50,312 nucleotides of DNA from Ruminococcaceae bacterium OttesenSCG-928-I18. GTDB lineage: Bacteria; Bacillota; Clostridia; Oscillospirales; Ruminococcaceae. The first letter of the stretch is position 1. Each line of letters begins with the position of its first letter. The DNA lies in contig JAJDHT010000006.1 of NCBI GenBank assembly GCA_030266325.1, forward strand, positions 1-50,312. The letters are read 5' to 3'. Below the pieces are notes generated by a model. The model was not told the origin of the DNA. It saw nothing but the letters and a program-made list of their open reading frames with translations, and ran no database searches. A program made the translations under genes and the position numbers. Shown here in pieces: positions 7,630 through 16,855 of the stretch.

Positions 7630-8946
7630 ATGTCCATAGCTGAGATGGCCGAAGTGACCGAACTGGGAACCTATCTTTCCCGTGCGCTTACCACTCCCTT
7701 AGGGATTCCGGCCATGCTGATTCTTGTAGACCAGTGGCGTTTTACCATGCGAAGTATTCTTCGCATTGGCGCCATATTGGTCCTTTTTTTGTTTTCTTCA
7801 TTCTATCTTATTTATCAATTCTTTGGCGTGAACGAATCCACCGTGTTCATTGTGGCCTGGGTAACCCCTGTTATTTGCTGGGCCGCGTTTATCGTCTGTT
7901 GCCGTTTTCGGGACGGCCGGCTTCTTTTTTCCATCATCACCGCCCTGCTTTTGGCCTTTGTGACCGAAAGCATTGCCAGTATGCTTACGCCGCATGACAG
8001 CTTGCTGTGGGTTCTTTACAAGATTGCCCTGACGGTTGTACAGGTGCTTTTGCTTGTTTTTTTTGCCAGAAAACCCTTTCTATGGATGCTCAAAGCCATC
8101 GACAAAGGGTGGGCGAAGATGAGTCTTGTCCCGCTTTCTTTGCTTCTCTGCCTGATGTTCAGCTATTTGCGGCCCATGTTCCGCGATGGCATCTATCCAA
8201 ACCCCATCCCGACACTGATCCTTTGCGTCGCAATGTTGCTCATCTATATGTCTCTGTATTCCCTGATAAAAAACATTACGAATCAAGATAAAATGAGACG
8301 AGATATCGATTTATTGCATACACAGATGCACTTCATGGAGCAACAGGCGAAAATATTACAAGTGAACGACCACGACAACCGCACGTTCCGGCACAACCTG
8401 CGGCACTATTTGGGTATGCTACAGGTCTGTGCGGACGCGGGTAATATACGCGGCATCCAAGAGCTGATCGACAATATGGAGGCCAGTTTTTATAAACTCA
8501 AAGGCCACTATGGTTTGCAAAACTATACGGGGCAGCCGGTGATTGATGCGGTGCTCTCTTTTGCGGCCCAGCAGGCGCAACTCGGCAAGATAAAATACTC
8601 CGCCCAGGTGGTGCTTCCCGCAAACCTGCGGGTGGACATGGTGCAACTGGCCGTTGTATTGTCAAACGCATTGGAAAATGCCCTGCATTCCTGCCAAAAT
8701 GTGCCCGAAGAGGAGCAAAGGGAAATTGTTGTGCACAGTGAGGTGCGTAAAGAGCAGTTTTACCTTGGGATCCGAAATTCAATCTGCGGGGAGGTCACGT
8801 TTGACGCAGAGACCGGTTTTCCCATCACGGACAAAGCGTATCACGGATACGGCACCCAGACCATGGAGGCGTTTGCCCAGGAATATGACGCCATTTTTGA
8901 TTTTCACACCGAGGACAACTGGTTTTATTTTGGGTTGCTTCTCTAG
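7630..8946 (+). CDS. AgrC-like sensor histidine kinase with GHKL ATPase domain
   Basis: This membrane sensor kinase has 438 residues. The N-terminal half holds about six or seven hydrophobic helices and is the likely signal-sensing part. A short coiled coil leads to FRHNLRHYLGML, whose His is the phosphorylation site in the HPK10 style. The C-terminal part is a HATPase_c_5 (GHKL) domain with the N-box VVLSNALENALHSC. The ATG at 7630 is preceded by GGGAGG at 7 bases and is preferred to an ATG at 7609. It pairs with the LytTR regulator upstream. No agrB or agrD-like signal gene is adjacent, so the signal is unknown. A terminator follows at 9020-9049. Confidence 0.9.
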   Translation: MSIAEMAEVTELGTYLSRALTTPLGIPAMLILVDQWRFTMRSILRIGAILVLFLFSSFYLIYQFFGVNESTVFIVAWVTPVICWAAFIVCCRFRDGRLLFSIITALLLAFVTESIASMLTPHDSLLWVLYKIALTVVQVLLLVFFARKPFLWMLKAIDKGWAKMSLVPLSLLLCLMFSYLRPMFRDGIYPNPIPTLILCVAMLLIYMSLYSLIKNITNQDKMRRDIDLLHTQMHFMEQQAKILQVNDHDNRTFRHNLRHYLGMLQVCADAGNIRGIQELIDNMEASFYKLKGHYGLQNYTGQPVIDAVLSFAAQQAQLGKIKYSAQVVLPANLRVDMVQLAVVLSNALENALHSCQNVPEEEQREIVVHSEVRKEQFYLGIRNSICGEVTFDAETGFPITDKAYHGYGTQTMEAFAQEYDAIFDFHTEDNWFYFGLLL

Positions 8947-9019
8947 GGTTTGATCGTCACAAAAAATGACTGCCGTCATAGAGGGGCAGGTTGCCGCAAG
9001 GCGTCTTGCGGGGAATGCA

Positions 9020-9049
9020 AAACGTACCATTTGGTTCGTTTTTTTTCTT
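9020..9049 (+). terminator. Intrinsic terminator after the LytTR/GHKL pair
   Basis: AACGTACC pairs with GGTTCGTT, with one T-T mismatch and a 4-base loop. A run of eight T follows. It lies about 75 bases past the kinase stop. Confidence 0.7.
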
Positions 9050-9082
9050 TGTTCTTGCTTTGTAAACCGCTGTATAGTAACA

Positions 9083-9180
9083 TAGATGTGGGGAATGTGC
9101 CCTCCCCCACCAAAGGCGGGGGGCACATGAAAACCTTCTGTATTTTATAAAAACGCACTTGGGGCACTCCCCTAGATGTG
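9083..9180. mobile_element. MITE-like element copy 1 with 8-bp target duplication
   Basis: The element spans 9091-9172 (82 bases) and is flanked by exact 8-base direct repeats TAGATGTG at 9083-9090 and 9173-9180. It begins GGGAATGTGCC and ends GGGGCACTCCCC, which are imperfect terminal inverted repeats. It is largely a GC palindrome (about 9097-9126) followed by an AT-rich arm. It encodes nothing. It lies in the 332-base gap between the GHKL kinase and the FAD oxidoreductase, upstream of the latter. Other copies are at 13425-13544, 16729-16847 and 36854-36988, with a partial one at 16856-16929. Confidence 0.85.
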
Positions 9181-9236
9181 TAGTGTGTTGACCAAACGTG
9201 TCGGATTGGTTGGCGAAAGCTTGAAAGCAGATCAAA

Positions 9237-9260
9237 TGCCCCAAGGCGACGGCCTTGGGG
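9237..9260. promoter_or_regulatory. Strong hairpin just upstream of the FAD oxidoreductase gene
   Basis: CCCCAAGGC and GGCCTTGGGG pair around a tiny loop, ending about 18 bases before the ATG at 9279 and close to its ribosome binding site. It could fold in the mRNA leader and affect translation. No ligand-binding riboswitch fold was recognised. Confidence 0.45.
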
Positions 9261-9278
9261 TATTGCTCAGGGGGAAGA

Positions 9279-10823
9279 ATGGAAAAAGTTGTGATTATTG
9301 GGGCGGGACCTGCGGGGCTGACAGCGGCCTATGAACTGCTGGACAGCGGGAAAGCGTTTGAGGTGACCGTTTTGGAAGAGAGCAATGTTCTGGGGGGGAT
9401 TTCCAAAACCGTCCGCTTTGAGGGCAACCGCATGGACATTGGTGGCCATCGCTTTTTTTCCAAGGACGACCGGGTGATGCGCTGGTGGTTTGATAAAATG
9501 CCCCTGCAAGGTGCGCCGGCCCTGGACGACCGTATTCTGGAAAGGGAAAAACCCCTGCAGCCGGGTGGCCCAGACCCCGAACAGACGGACCGTGTAATGC
9601 TGGTGAGGGACCGCGTCTCCCGCATTTACTACGGGGGACATTTTTTTGACTATCCCATCTCCATGAACTTTGCCACCATCAGGAATATGGGGTTTTTGAC
9701 GACAGTAAAAGCCGGGTTCAGTTATCTTGGCTCCCTGGTGCATAAGCGACCCGAGGATTCACTCGAAAATTTTTACATCAATCGCTTCGGCAAAGTTCTC
9801 TACACGATGTTTTTTGAGGGTTATACAGAAAAATTGTGGGGCCGCCACCCGAGGGATATCTCGGCAGATTGGGGTGCCCAGCGGGTGAAAGGCCTCTCGA
9901 TCGCCGCGGTGCTGAAGGACATTCTGCGAAAGATTTTCCCGTTTCAAAACGCGGAAGTGGAGACCTCCCTGATCGAACAGTTCTATTACCCAAAACTGGG
10001 GCCCGGGCAGCTGTGGGAGTGGGTGGGGCAGGAGATTGAGAGAAAAGGCGGCCGCGTACTGAGAGGCTGCCGGGTGGATGCCATCACCGCCGAAAAGGGC
10101 AAGATACGTTCTGTGGGGTATACGCATCAGGGCGAGAGGAAGTGCATCGAGGCAGAGCACTGCCTTTCTTCGATGCCCGTGAAAGACCTTGTGACGGCGA
10201 TGCAGGACGTTCCCCCGCCCTGTGCCGAGGTTGCCGCAGGGTTGCCCTACCGGGATTTTGTGACCGTCGGCCTGCTGGTGCCGAAACTGCACCTCAAAAA
10301 TACCACAAAGATGAAAACGCTCGGCAATATCGTGCCGGACTGCTGGATTTATGTGCAAGAACCCTCTGTGAAGCTGGGCAGGATTCAGATTTTCAACAAC
10401 TGGTCGCCCTATATGCTCGAAGATCCGGAACACACGGTATGGGTCGGCCTCGAGTATTTCTGTGAGGAAGGCGACGATTTTTGGACGATGGAGGATGCAG
10501 ACTGCATCCGGTTTGCCACCGAAGAACTGATTGGGCTGGGCATCCTTGAAAGAGGCACGGTACTCAAAAGTCACCGCGAGAGGGTGAAAAAAGCGTACCC
10601 GGCCTATTTTGACACCTATGACAGGATGGGAGAACTGGTCAAGTATCTGGATACGTTTTCCAATCTGTACTGTATCGGCCGAAATGGACAACATCGGTAC
10701 AACAATATGGATCACTCCATGGCCACGGCGTTCGAAGCCGTGCAAAACATTGTGGAAAAAAGAAAAGAAAAAGCCAATATTTGGAATGTGAATACAGAAA
10801 AAGCGTACCATGAGCACAAATGA
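9279..10823 (+). CDS. FAD-dependent oxidoreductase of the amine oxidase / protoporphyrinogen oxidase-like fold
   Basis: This is a flavoprotein of 514 residues. The dinucleotide-binding motif [18 protein letters not shown] begins at residue 4, followed by an acidic strand end (VLEES) and a GG motif (VLGGISKT), as in amine oxidases, PPOX-like enzymes and UDP-galactopyranose mutase relatives. A second conserved segment, [16 protein letters not shown], supports the superfamily. The substrate cannot be told from sequence; related proteins often act on sugar-nucleotide or lipid-linked substrates. ATG 9279 is chosen because AGGGGGA precedes it. Its stop codon TGA is the first triplet of the multi-hairpin repeat at 10821. 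Confidence 0.8.
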   Translation: MEKVVIIGAGPAGLTAAYELLDSGKAFEVTVLEESNVLGGISKTVRFEGNRMDIGGHRFFSKDDRVMRWWFDKMPLQGAPALDDRILEREKPLQPGGPDPEQTDRVMLVRDRVSRIYYGGHFFDYPISMNFATIRNMGFLTTVKAGFSYLGSLVHKRPEDSLENFYINRFGKVLYTMFFEGYTEKLWGRHPRDISADWGAQRVKGLSIAAVLKDILRKIFPFQNAEVETSLIEQFYYPKLGPGQLWEWVGQEIERKGGRVLRGCRVDAITAEKGKIRSVGYTHQGERKCIEAEHCLSSMPVKDLVTAMQDVPPPCAEVAAGLPYRDFVTVGLLVPKLHLKNTTKMKTLGNIVPDCWIYVQEPSVKLGRIQIFNNWSPYMLEDPEHTVWVGLEYFCEEGDDFWTMEDADCIRFATEELIGLGILERGTVLKSHRERVKKAYPAYFDTYDRMGELVKYLDTFSNLYCIGRNGQHRYNNMDHSMATAFEAVQNIVEKRKEKANIWNVNTEKAYHEHK

Positions 10824-10919
10824 AGCGCACTGCCCGCAGCTGGGTTATGGGATATCGGCACCACGGACCGACAAGTCCGTCCCAAGATCCCCACTAGTTG
10901 GGGAAAAAAGAAGGTTCCA
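10821..10919 (+). repeat. Multi-hairpin 3'-end repeat, copy A
   Basis: The element begins with TGAAGCGCACTGCCCGC and runs through several hairpins (CGGAC/GTCCG; CCCCACTAGTTGGGG) to about 10919. Its first three bases are the stop codon of the FAD oxidoreductase gene. The third hairpin seen in the other copies (CCGCCCC/GGGGCGG) is missing here. Copies B (31082-31194) and C (48425-48528, minus) share the sequence. Confidence 0.8.
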
Positions 10920-10982
10920 TGTGGTGATTTACCTATTTATTTAACGGAAAGAAGTCAAAAAGTAAAAAAAGCAAAAATCTCC

Positions 10983-11011
10983 TTACAAAATGCTTCCAAA
11001 AATGCTATAAT
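10983..11011 (+). promoter_or_regulatory. Sigma-A-type promoter of the CarD-like gene
   Basis: TTACAA (10983-10988) and a perfect TATAAT (11006-11011) are separated by 17 bases. The expected transcript start is about 40 bases before the ATG at 11059. Confidence 0.75.
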
Positions 11012-11058
11012 TGGTGTATACTAATTATTTCGTTTTGATGAGTAATGGAGGTTGCATT

Positions 11059-11586
11059 ATGTTTTCCATTGGAGACAAGATTATTTATGGAAGCACAGGG
11101 GTCTGCACGGTGACGGATATAGGCATGCCGGACATTCCCGGAGCCACCAGGGAGTGCTATGTGCTGAAGCCGCACTATATGGCAAACTCGAAGATATATG
11201 CGCCCATAGAGGACAACCCTGTGAACATGCGCCCCTTGCTCACCCGGGAGCAGGCCCAGACCCTGATTGACAGCATGCCGGAGATGCAGACGTTTGCCGC
11301 CGACAGCGACCGGCAGGCGCTCTACAACACCTACCGCGGTGCGATACGCTCGGCCGACAGCGTGGGGCTGGCCCGTTTGTTGAAGACCTTACACGAAAAA
11401 AAGTGCCGCTTGCATCAGCAGCGAAAAAATGTGCCCAGCGCGGAAAAGGAATTTTTCGACACGGCGGAAAAAATATTGCACGGCGAAATAGCAGATGCGC
11501 TTCAAATTCCCTTCGAAGAGGTGAGCCATTACATTTCGGCGCGCCTCGAAGGCGGGTATGTGAAAAGCGAGGCGGTTGTGTCCTGA
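11059..11586 (+). CDS. CarD/CdnL-like RNA polymerase-binding transcription regulator
   Basis: This is a 175-residue protein of the CarD_CdnL_TRCF family. The N-terminal Tudor-like domain (about 1-60) starts FSIGDKIIYGSTGVCTV and binds RNA polymerase beta in characterised relatives. The helical C-terminal part (about 65-170) corresponds to the DNA-contacting domain of CdnL proteins, which stabilise open promoter complexes. ATG 11059 is chosen because GGAGG lies 7 bases before it and the family fold starts at once. It has its own promoter and a strong terminator at 11601-11645, so it is a single-gene unit. Confidence 0.88.
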   Translation: MFSIGDKIIYGSTGVCTVTDIGMPDIPGATRECYVLKPHYMANSKIYAPIEDNPVNMRPLLTREQAQTLIDSMPEMQTFAADSDRQALYNTYRGAIRSADSVGLARLLKTLHEKKCRLHQQRKNVPSAEKEFFDTAEKILHGEIADALQIPFEEVSHYISARLEGGYVKSEAVVS

Positions 11587-11600
11587 CAAAGTTGCCTAAC

Positions 11601-11645
11601 ACAGGCACCCCATCTTCAACGAGAAGATGGGGTGCCTGTTCTTTG
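11601..11645 (+). terminator. Intrinsic terminator of the CarD-like gene
   Basis: A 16-base perfect stem (ACAGGCACCCCATCTT and its complement) with a 7-base loop is followed by TTCTTT. It stands between the convergent carD-like and ogt genes and may serve both. Confidence 0.85.
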
Positions 11646-11698
11646 TGCATAAAGAGGGACGGGCGGAGAGGGGAAACGGACGGCGAGGTTCCTGCCTT

Positions 11699-12223
11699 CT
11701 ACAAGGCGGTTCCCCGGGTGGGGATATAAAACCGCTCCATGGGGGCCTTTTCCAGTGTCAGCAGCATGACTTTTTTGTCGATGCCGCCGGCGTAACCGGT
11801 CAGGCTCCCGTCGGCTCCCACCACCCGGTGGCAGGGAATGAGGATGGAAATGGGGTTGTGGCCAACGGCGCCCCCCACGGCCTGGGCCGAAACCCGCCGG
11901 TTTTCTTCTCTGCCTATCTGCGCGGCAATTTCGCCATAGGTGACGGTTTCCCCATAGGGGATGTCCCCGAGAATGCGCCAGACCGTTTGGCGAAACGCGC
12001 TTCCCCTGGGGGCCAGCGGCAGGGCGACGTTTGGTTTTTCTCCGGAAAAATAGCTCTCCAGCCACCGTTTTGCCTCTTCGAAGAGGGGTAACTCCTGTTC
12101 CTGCACCGGTTCTTTAAAAGAATAGTACTTTTCTTTTTCCATCCAAAGGCCCGTGAGGTTTTGACCATCACTGACCAAAGTGAGCTCGCCCAAGGGCGAG
12201 GACGTTTTACAGACATACTCCAT
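11699..12223 (-). CDS. ogt: Methylated-DNA--protein-cysteine S-methyltransferase
   Basis: This 174-residue DNA repair protein removes O6-alkyl groups from guanine in a suicide reaction. The acceptor Cys131 lies in the hallmark IPCHRV motif. The helix-turn-helix DNA-binding segment (TVTYGEIA...) and the N-terminal RNase H-like domain are in the usual order, and the length fits Ogt proteins. The start has GAGGAGAG upstream of ATG 12223. It follows the cyclodeaminase-like gene (12287-13252) on the same strand by 63 bases and may be co-transcribed with it. Confidence 0.93.
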   Translation of the reverse strand: MEYVCKTSSPLGELTLVSDGQNLTGLWMEKEKYYSFKEPVQEQELPLFEEAKRWLESYFSGEKPNVALPLAPRGSAFRQTVWRILGDIPYGETVTYGEIAAQIGREENRRVSAQAVGGAVGHNPISILIPCHRVVGADGSLTGYAGGIDKKVMLLTLEKAPMERFYIPTRGTAL

Positions 12224-12286
12224 CGGTTCTCTCCTCTGCCTTCCTTTTCTATTGGGTAAACAGATATGCTCTGGGCCTTTTTGTTG

Positions 12287-13252
12287 CTAGAGAGAATATC
12301 CCACGCCTTTTTCCCTGGCTTTATTGTAAAGCAGGTCGGCGGCGACCATGTCAAAAATAGAGACGCCGACAGACTTAAACAATGTGGTTTTATCTGCAAT
12401 CTCTTTTATCTCGGCGGGGTCTTGCAAGAGCCGGCTAAACCGTTTCAACTGTTCTCTCTTTAAAATTCCCGACGCCAAAGGCTGTATGAGGTCGCCGGTC
12501 TCTTCCAGCGCGATGTCCGCGTCATAGTATACAAAGTCCAGCAAAGAGAAGAGCGCATCGGGAAATTCCCTCATGTGGGGTTTATAGGAGCCGATCCCGA
12601 CGAAATGCTTTCCCCTCAGAAGTTCCGCCTTGTCGGGTATGGGAGGGGAGGTGGCCGTGGTGGCGGAGATGACAACATCCGACTGGCGCACAAGGTCTTC
12701 TGCGTTGTCGCACACAATCAATTCCGCTGAGGGCGGAATTGCCTTCCCCAAGCGCGCCGTGAAATCGGACAGATCCTTTTTGTAGGCATCATAGAGGAAA
12801 ACTTTTTCGAACGGGCGCACCTTGCACGCATATAAAAGCTGGTGGTAGCCCTGTGCCCCCGCGCCGATCAGGCCTACGGTTTTCACCGTTTCGGGGGTGG
12901 TTGTTTGAATGGCCACGTCGCCCACGGCACCGGTGCGCAAGGCGGTGACGGTTTTCCCGTCCATCATGCAGAGGGGCGCCCCCGTGTCGAGGTCATTCAA
13001 CACCATGAGGCCGTCCAAAGAGGGGATTCCTTTTTGTATATTTTCCGGGAAGATCGTCACGATTTTGGTTCCGAACACCTCTTTGAGAAAACAGGGCATA
13101 TATAAGACGTTTTTCTGCCTATAGTCCACATGAATCCGGTCCGGCATATAGTAGGAACCCTCTTCATAGATCTCATAAGCCCGTCGAATCGCAGCCAGCA
13201 TTTCGTCATAAGAGATGATCTTGGAAATATCTTCGTTACTGAGAACCAGCAT
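12287..13252 (-). CDS. Ornithine cyclodeaminase / mu-crystallin family NAD-dependent enzyme
   Basis: This 321-residue protein belongs to the family that includes ornithine cyclodeaminase, alanine dehydrogenases and ketimine reductases. The NAD-binding segment is TVGLIGAGAQGYHQLLYA (about 126-143). The substrate-side segment MMDGKTVTALRTGAVGDVA (about 96-114) holds the conserved Lys and Arg. The exact substrate is uncertain: family members act on ornithine, alanine, proline-like imines or thiomorpholine carboxylates. GGAAGG precedes ATG 13252. No arginine or ornithine genes are near, so context gives no help. Confidence 0.85.
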   Translation of the reverse strand: MLVLSNEDISKIISYDEMLAAIRRAYEIYEEGSYYMPDRIHVDYRQKNVLYMPCFLKEVFGTKIVTIFPENIQKGIPSLDGLMVLNDLDTGAPLCMMDGKTVTALRTGAVGDVAIQTTTPETVKTVGLIGAGAQGYHQLLYACKVRPFEKVFLYDAYKKDLSDFTARLGKAIPPSAELIVCDNAEDLVRQSDVVISATTATSPPIPDKAELLRGKHFVGIGSYKPHMREFPDALFSLLDFVYYDADIALEETGDLIQPLASGILKREQLKRFSRLLQDPAEIKEIADKTTLFKSVGVSIFDMVAADLLYNKAREKGVGYSL

Positions 13253-13390
13253 CCTTCCACACTCCCCCTGCTAGAATCCATTTTTACAACGGTCGGGTTT
13301 GCGGCGGTGAACCCCTTCCAAGTGAAGCGGTATTGAACAATGAAAATGTAAAGGTGACCAGCGCCCGCCCCATGCGCCTATTATACCATA

Positions 13391-13417
13391 GAAAAAACCC
13401 GTTCCCAATAGAACGGG
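13391..13417 (-). terminator. Intrinsic terminator of the copA-GNAT unit
   Basis: On the minus strand CCCGTTC pairs with GAACGGG and TTTTTT follows. It lies downstream of the GNAT gene; the MITE-like copy 3 now separates the two, so the gap of 357 bases between the GNAT and cyclodeaminase-like genes is mostly repeat plus this terminator. Confidence 0.75.
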
Positions 13418-13553
13418 TGGAAACGGGAGTGCCCCAAGTGCTTTGTAAAGAAAAATGCAGAAGGATTTCGTGCCTTCGCCCCACCTTTGGCGGGGCGAAG
13501 GCACATAAAATTTACCCGATAAAAGACGCGATGGATATGCTCGCGGTGGAAAT
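13416..13553. mobile_element. MITE-like element copy 3, older and inverted
   Basis: The element spans about 13425-13544. It starts GGGAGTGCCCC, has a central palindrome GTGCCTTCGCCCC...GGGGCGAAGGCAC (13472-13504) and shares the ACCCGATAAAAG block with copy 4. Its right end is decayed (GATATGCTCGC in place of GGTACACTCCC). Flanking direct repeats GGTGGAAAC (13416-13424) and GGTGGAAAT (13545-13553) match in 8 of 9 bases. Relative to copy 1 its arms are in the opposite orientation. It sits directly against the terminator stem of the copA-GNAT transcript. Confidence 0.75.
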
Positions 13554-13609
13554 ATGGTGCCGGACATTCTTGCGTTTCACACAAGGGCGGCCGGTGGTTT
13601 CTTGTGGCA

Positions 13610-14044
13610 CTAGAGCATTTTTTCCATTTTTATATGTGGTATGCCAATAAAAATCTGGCTTTCGCCCACCGGGGCATACCCCAGCTTTTCATAAAACCCC
13701 CTGGCGGTCATGCGTGCCTGCATATAGATCCTTTTGCCCCCTTTGGCAGCGGCGAGGGATTCGGCCTGCCGCAAAAGGGCGCGTCCCACGCCATGCCCCT
13801 GTTCTTCGGGGTCAATGGCCATCTGTTTCAGGTAATAGGCATTGTGGTCCTTGGGTTCAAGTACCACAGCACCGATGAGCCGCCCGCCACGGAGGGCGGC
13901 CAGGTGCAGGCAGACAGGGTCGCTCTCCAGGTCTTCCTCGGAGAGGCAAAGGCCCAAGGGGTCCCGCAAAACCTTACTGCGCAGTGCAAGCGCCTGCCGG
14001 TAATGGGCCGAACCGAGAGAGATTTGACAGAGCATGTATTCCAT
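13610..14044 (-). CDS. GNAT-family N-acetyltransferase
   Basis: This 144-residue acetyltransferase has the GNAT core: an acyl-CoA-binding motif A near MAIDPEEQGHGVGRALLRQAE (about 91-111), and motif B near MTARGFYEKLGYAPVGE (about 112-128). The substrate is unknown. It starts 10 bases after the stop of the copper ATPase gene with no clear ribosome binding site of its own, so translation is probably coupled to copA. Whether it has anything to do with copper is open. Confidence 0.85.
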   Translation of the reverse strand: MEYMLCQISLGSAHYRQALALRSKVLRDPLGLCLSEEDLESDPVCLHLAALRGGRLIGAVVLEPKDHNAYYLKQMAIDPEEQGHGVGRALLRQAESLAAAKGGKRIYMQARMTARGFYEKLGYAPVGESQIFIGIPHIKMEKML

Positions 14045-14054
14045 AACGATACGG

Positions 14055-14261
14055 TCAGTGGATATCGGTTACTTCATATCCGGCATCCGTAACCGCTTTT
14101 TTCAGTTCATCCTCCGAAGTACCCCCGTCCGTTTGAACCGTGGCGGTTTTGTCCTCCAGGGAGACGGTGGCGCTCACGCCGGGAAGTTCGTTCAGGGCTT
14201 TTTCCACCCGGGCCGAGCAATGTCCGCAGGACATGCCTTCGATGTACATTGTCTTTTCCAT
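14055..14261 (-). CDS. Possible internally initiated CopZ-like copper chaperone within copA
   Basis: A 68-residue product would start at an in-frame ATG preceded by AAGGAG (14271-14276) with 9-base spacing. It matches a whole CopZ chaperone: [15 protein letters not shown] at the start, Cys12 and Cys15 as Cu(I) ligands, and the usual length. The signal looks like a former copA-copZ gene boundary whose stop codon was lost, leaving the chaperone's own ribosome binding site inside the fused gene. Free CopZ may still be made; this is inferred from the site alone. Confidence 0.5.
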   Translation of the reverse strand: MEKTMYIEGMSCGHCSARVEKALNELPGVSATVSLEDKTATVQTDGGTSEDELKKAVTDAGYEVTDIH

Positions 14262-16628
14262 AGTGTGATGCTCCTTATCGTTTTTTACGGTGTCGATTGC
14301 GGTGAGAGGTTGAGTGCCTGAAAGGGGGACGGGGGCTTCTGCCGTGGCCGCCGTCTGGGGTTTCCAGGCGTGCAGGCGCAGGGCGTTGGAGACGACGAAC
14401 AGACTCGAGAGACTCATGGCGGCCGCGCCGAACATGGGGTTGAGCACAAGGCCAAACAAGGGGTAAAAGACACCCGCGGCGATGGGAATGCCGATGACAT
14501 TATAGAAAAAGGCCCAGAACAGGTTTTGCCTGATGTTCCGCAGGACAGAGCGGGAGAGGTCAAAGGCCGTCACGGCGCCGGTGAGGCTGCTTTTCATCAA
14601 AACGATGTCGGCAGATTCGATGGCTACGTCTGTGCCCGCGCCGATGGCCACTCCGATGTTGGCGCGGGCGAGGGCGGGCGCATCGTTGATGCCGTCCCCG
14701 ACCATAGCCACGTTGTGGCCCTCTTCCATCAGGGAGCGAATTTTTTCGTCCTTGCCGTCGGGAAGCACTTCGGCGATGACCTCATCTGCGCCCACCTCGC
14801 GGCGGATGGCCTCCGCCGTGAGGCGGTTGTCCCCGGTGAGCATGACACTTCGCAGCCCCCGTTTGTGAAATTCCGATACAGCGGACAGGCTGTCGGGTTT
14901 GGGGCGATCGGCCACGGCCAAGATGCCGATCAGCACGTCGTTCTGCGCGAAATAAAGGGGGGTTTTTCCCTCTTGGGCAAGGCGGGAGGGTGTTTCGCCG
15001 GCCGCGGACAGTGCCACACCCCGCTCCCGCATCAGGCGCTCGTTGCCCGCAAGGTAGGTGTTGGCCTGGGCATCTTCCCCCCGCAGGCCGAGGCCGGAAA
15101 GGGCTTCAAACCGCACAAGCGGCAGCGGGGATATACCCTGTTGCACGGCGGCGCTTTGCACGGCGAGGGAGATGGGGTGTTCGCTTTTTTCCTCGAGCCC
15201 AAAGGCGATGCGCAGCAGCGAAACCTCTTCCAGCCCAAAAGGCAGGATGTCCGTGAGGGTGGGGCGGCCCTCGGTGATCGTACCCGTCTTGTCCAGCACG
15301 ACGGTATCGATGTGGGAAAAGTTTTCAAGGGCCTCGGCGTTTTTATAGAGCACCCCGTTTTTTGCCCCGCGCCCCGTACCCACCATGATGGCGACAGGCG
15401 TGGCGAGCCCGAGCGCGCAGGGACAGGAGATGACGAGAACCGTAACAGCGCGTGCCAGCGCAAATTCGAAACCATTGCCCGCCCAAAACCAGAGGAGTAA
15501 TGTCACGGCGGATATGGCCATGACGACGGGCACGAATATACCGCTGACGCGGTCGGCCAGTTTGGCAATGGGAGCTTTGGAGGCGCCGGCATCCTCCACA
15601 AGCGCGATGATCTGGGCGAGGGTGGTGTCCTCCCCGACGCGGCGGGCCTGCATCGTGAAGTATCCGCTGGTGTTCATCGTGGCGCCGGTCACGGGATCTC
15701 CTGCACTTTTTTCCACAGGCAGGCTCTCCCCCGTCAGGGCGGACTCGTCTACGGCCGAACTTCCCGCGAGGACCGTGCCGTCCACGGGGACGCGCGCCCC
15801 GGGGCGGACCGCCAAAACGTCCCCGGGCTGCACCTGCTCGATGGGTACCTCGGTTTCGGTGTTTTCTTTTACAAGCAGGGCGGTTTTGGGCGAGAGGTCC
15901 AAAAGGGCGGACAGCGCGGAGCCCGTACGGCCTTTACTGATGGCTTCGAGCGTCTTGCCGAGGGTGATCAGAGTCAGGATCATGGCCGCACTCTCGAAAT
16001 ACAGCTCGTGCAGGTAGTGCTGTGCCACCTGCGGCACCCCATGCCCCAGGGCCCAGCCCATACGGTAAAGGGCAAAAACACCGTAGCCCAGCGAAGCCGA
16101 AGCGCCGAGGGCGATGAGGCTATCCATATTGGGGGCGCGGTTTTTCAGCGCCCGGAAACCGCCGGTGAAGTATTTATGGTTGATCAGCACGATGGGAAGG
16201 GTGAGCAGAAATTGAGTGAGGGCGAAAGAAACGGCGTTTTCCACGCCCAGCAAAAAGCTGGGAAGGGGCAGGCCGATCATATGCCCCATGCTGACATACA
16301 TGAGGGGCAGCAGAAAGACAAACGACCAGATAAGGCGCCGTTTCATGCCGGAAATCTCGGCAAGGGCGGGGTTTTCGGGTTTTTTTGCACTCTTCGCGCC
16401 GGTATGCGTTTTTGTTTCGAGCAGATGTGCGCCGTACCCCGCCTCGGCCACGGCCTTTGTAATATCGTCAGCGCCGAGTTTTTGCTCGTCAAAGCGGGCG
16501 GTCATCGAATTGCCCAGCAGGTTGACCTCGACTTTTTCGACGCCGGGCAGCTTGCCTACGGCTTTTTCGATGTGTGTGGCACAGGCGGAGCAACTCATGC
16601 CGCTCACTTCAAATTTTTCTGTGGACAT
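14055..16628 (-). CDS. copA: Copper-exporting P1B-type ATPase with C-terminal CopZ-like domain
   Basis: This pump moves Cu(I) out of the cell using ATP. The 857 residues hold an N-terminal heavy-metal domain (GMSCSAC, Cys13 and Cys16), eight membrane helices with the metal-site CPC in [11 protein letters not shown], the phosphorylated Asp in DKTGTITEG, the nucleotide-domain HP motif (SEHPIS) and [11 protein letters not shown] Pro/Ala-rich linker then joins a second heavy-metal domain (GMSCGHC) at the very C-terminus, an unusual place. An ATG at 14261 in the same frame is preceded by AAGGAG at 9 bases, so this domain may also be made separately. The start is ATG 16628, with GAGGAAG upstream, not the TTG four codons earlier. 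Confidence 0.95.
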   Translation of the reverse strand: MSTEKFEVSGMSCSACATHIEKAVGKLPGVEKVEVNLLGNSMTARFDEQKLGADDITKAVAEAGYGAHLLETKTHTGAKSAKKPENPALAEISGMKRRLIWSFVFLLPLMYVSMGHMIGLPLPSFLLGVENAVSFALTQFLLTLPIVLINHKYFTGGFRALKNRAPNMDSLIALGASASLGYGVFALYRMGWALGHGVPQVAQHYLHELYFESAAMILTLITLGKTLEAISKGRTGSALSALLDLSPKTALLVKENTETEVPIEQVQPGDVLAVRPGARVPVDGTVLAGSSAVDESALTGESLPVEKSAGDPVTGATMNTSGYFTMQARRVGEDTTLAQIIALVEDAGASKAPIAKLADRVSGIFVPVVMAISAVTLLLWFWAGNGFEFALARAVTVLVISCPCALGLATPVAIMVGTGRGAKNGVLYKNAEALENFSHIDTVVLDKTGTITEGRPTLTDILPFGLEEVSLLRIAFGLEEKSEHPISLAVQSAAVQQGISPLPLVRFEALSGLGLRGEDAQANTYLAGNERLMRERGVALSAAGETPSRLAQEGKTPLYFAQNDVLIGILAVADRPKPDSLSAVSEFHKRGLRSVMLTGDNRLTAEAIRREVGADEVIAEVLPDGKDEKIRSLMEEGHNVAMVGDGINDAPALARANIGVAIGAGTDVAIESADIVLMKSSLTGAVTAFDLSRSVLRNIRQNLFWAFFYNVIGIPIAAGVFYPLFGLVLNPMFGAAAMSLSSLFVVSNALRLHAWKPQTAATAEAPVPLSGTQPLTAIDTVKNDKEHHTMEKTMYIEGMSCGHCSARVEKALNELPGVSATVSLEDKTATVQTDGGTSEDELKKAVTDAGYEVTDIH

Positions 16629-16720
16629 ACGCTTCCTCAATGATGATAGGCTAAATGAATGGGCGAAGGAGGGTCTAATCTATAATGTATACCATATTGG
16701 TCTAATTTGCAAGCGAAGGT

Positions 16721-16855
16721 GTTCGGCAGGGAGTGCCCCGCCACGTTGTTTATCGAAGTTTTTTCTGCCTTTTCCCCCGCCTCCGGCGGGGGAAAGGCAC
16801 CAGAACTTTTTGGGTAGTCTATTCAAAACGCCCTTGGGACACTCCCCGTTCGGCA
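16721..16855. mobile_element. MITE-like element copy 2 with 8-bp target duplication
   Basis: The element spans 16729-16847 (119 bases), begins GGGAGTGCCCC and ends GGGACACTCCCC. It carries a strong palindrome CTTTTCCCCCGCC/GGCGGGGGAAAG. Exact direct repeats GTTCGGCA flank it at 16721-16728 and 16848-16855. It lies next to the right half of an older copy (16856-16929), as if inserted into it. It is part of the 385-base gap between copA and ispDF and encodes nothing. Confidence 0.85.

Noticed and set aside
9090-9172. MITE-like copy 1 read as an intrinsic terminator
   Set aside because: The palindrome has no T-run, and exact 8-bp flanking repeats and matching copies elsewhere point to an inserted element.
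14044-14055. GNAT gene as a copper-resistance component
   Set aside because: Only adjacency to copA supports it; the domain is a generic acetyltransferase, so no copper role was assigned.
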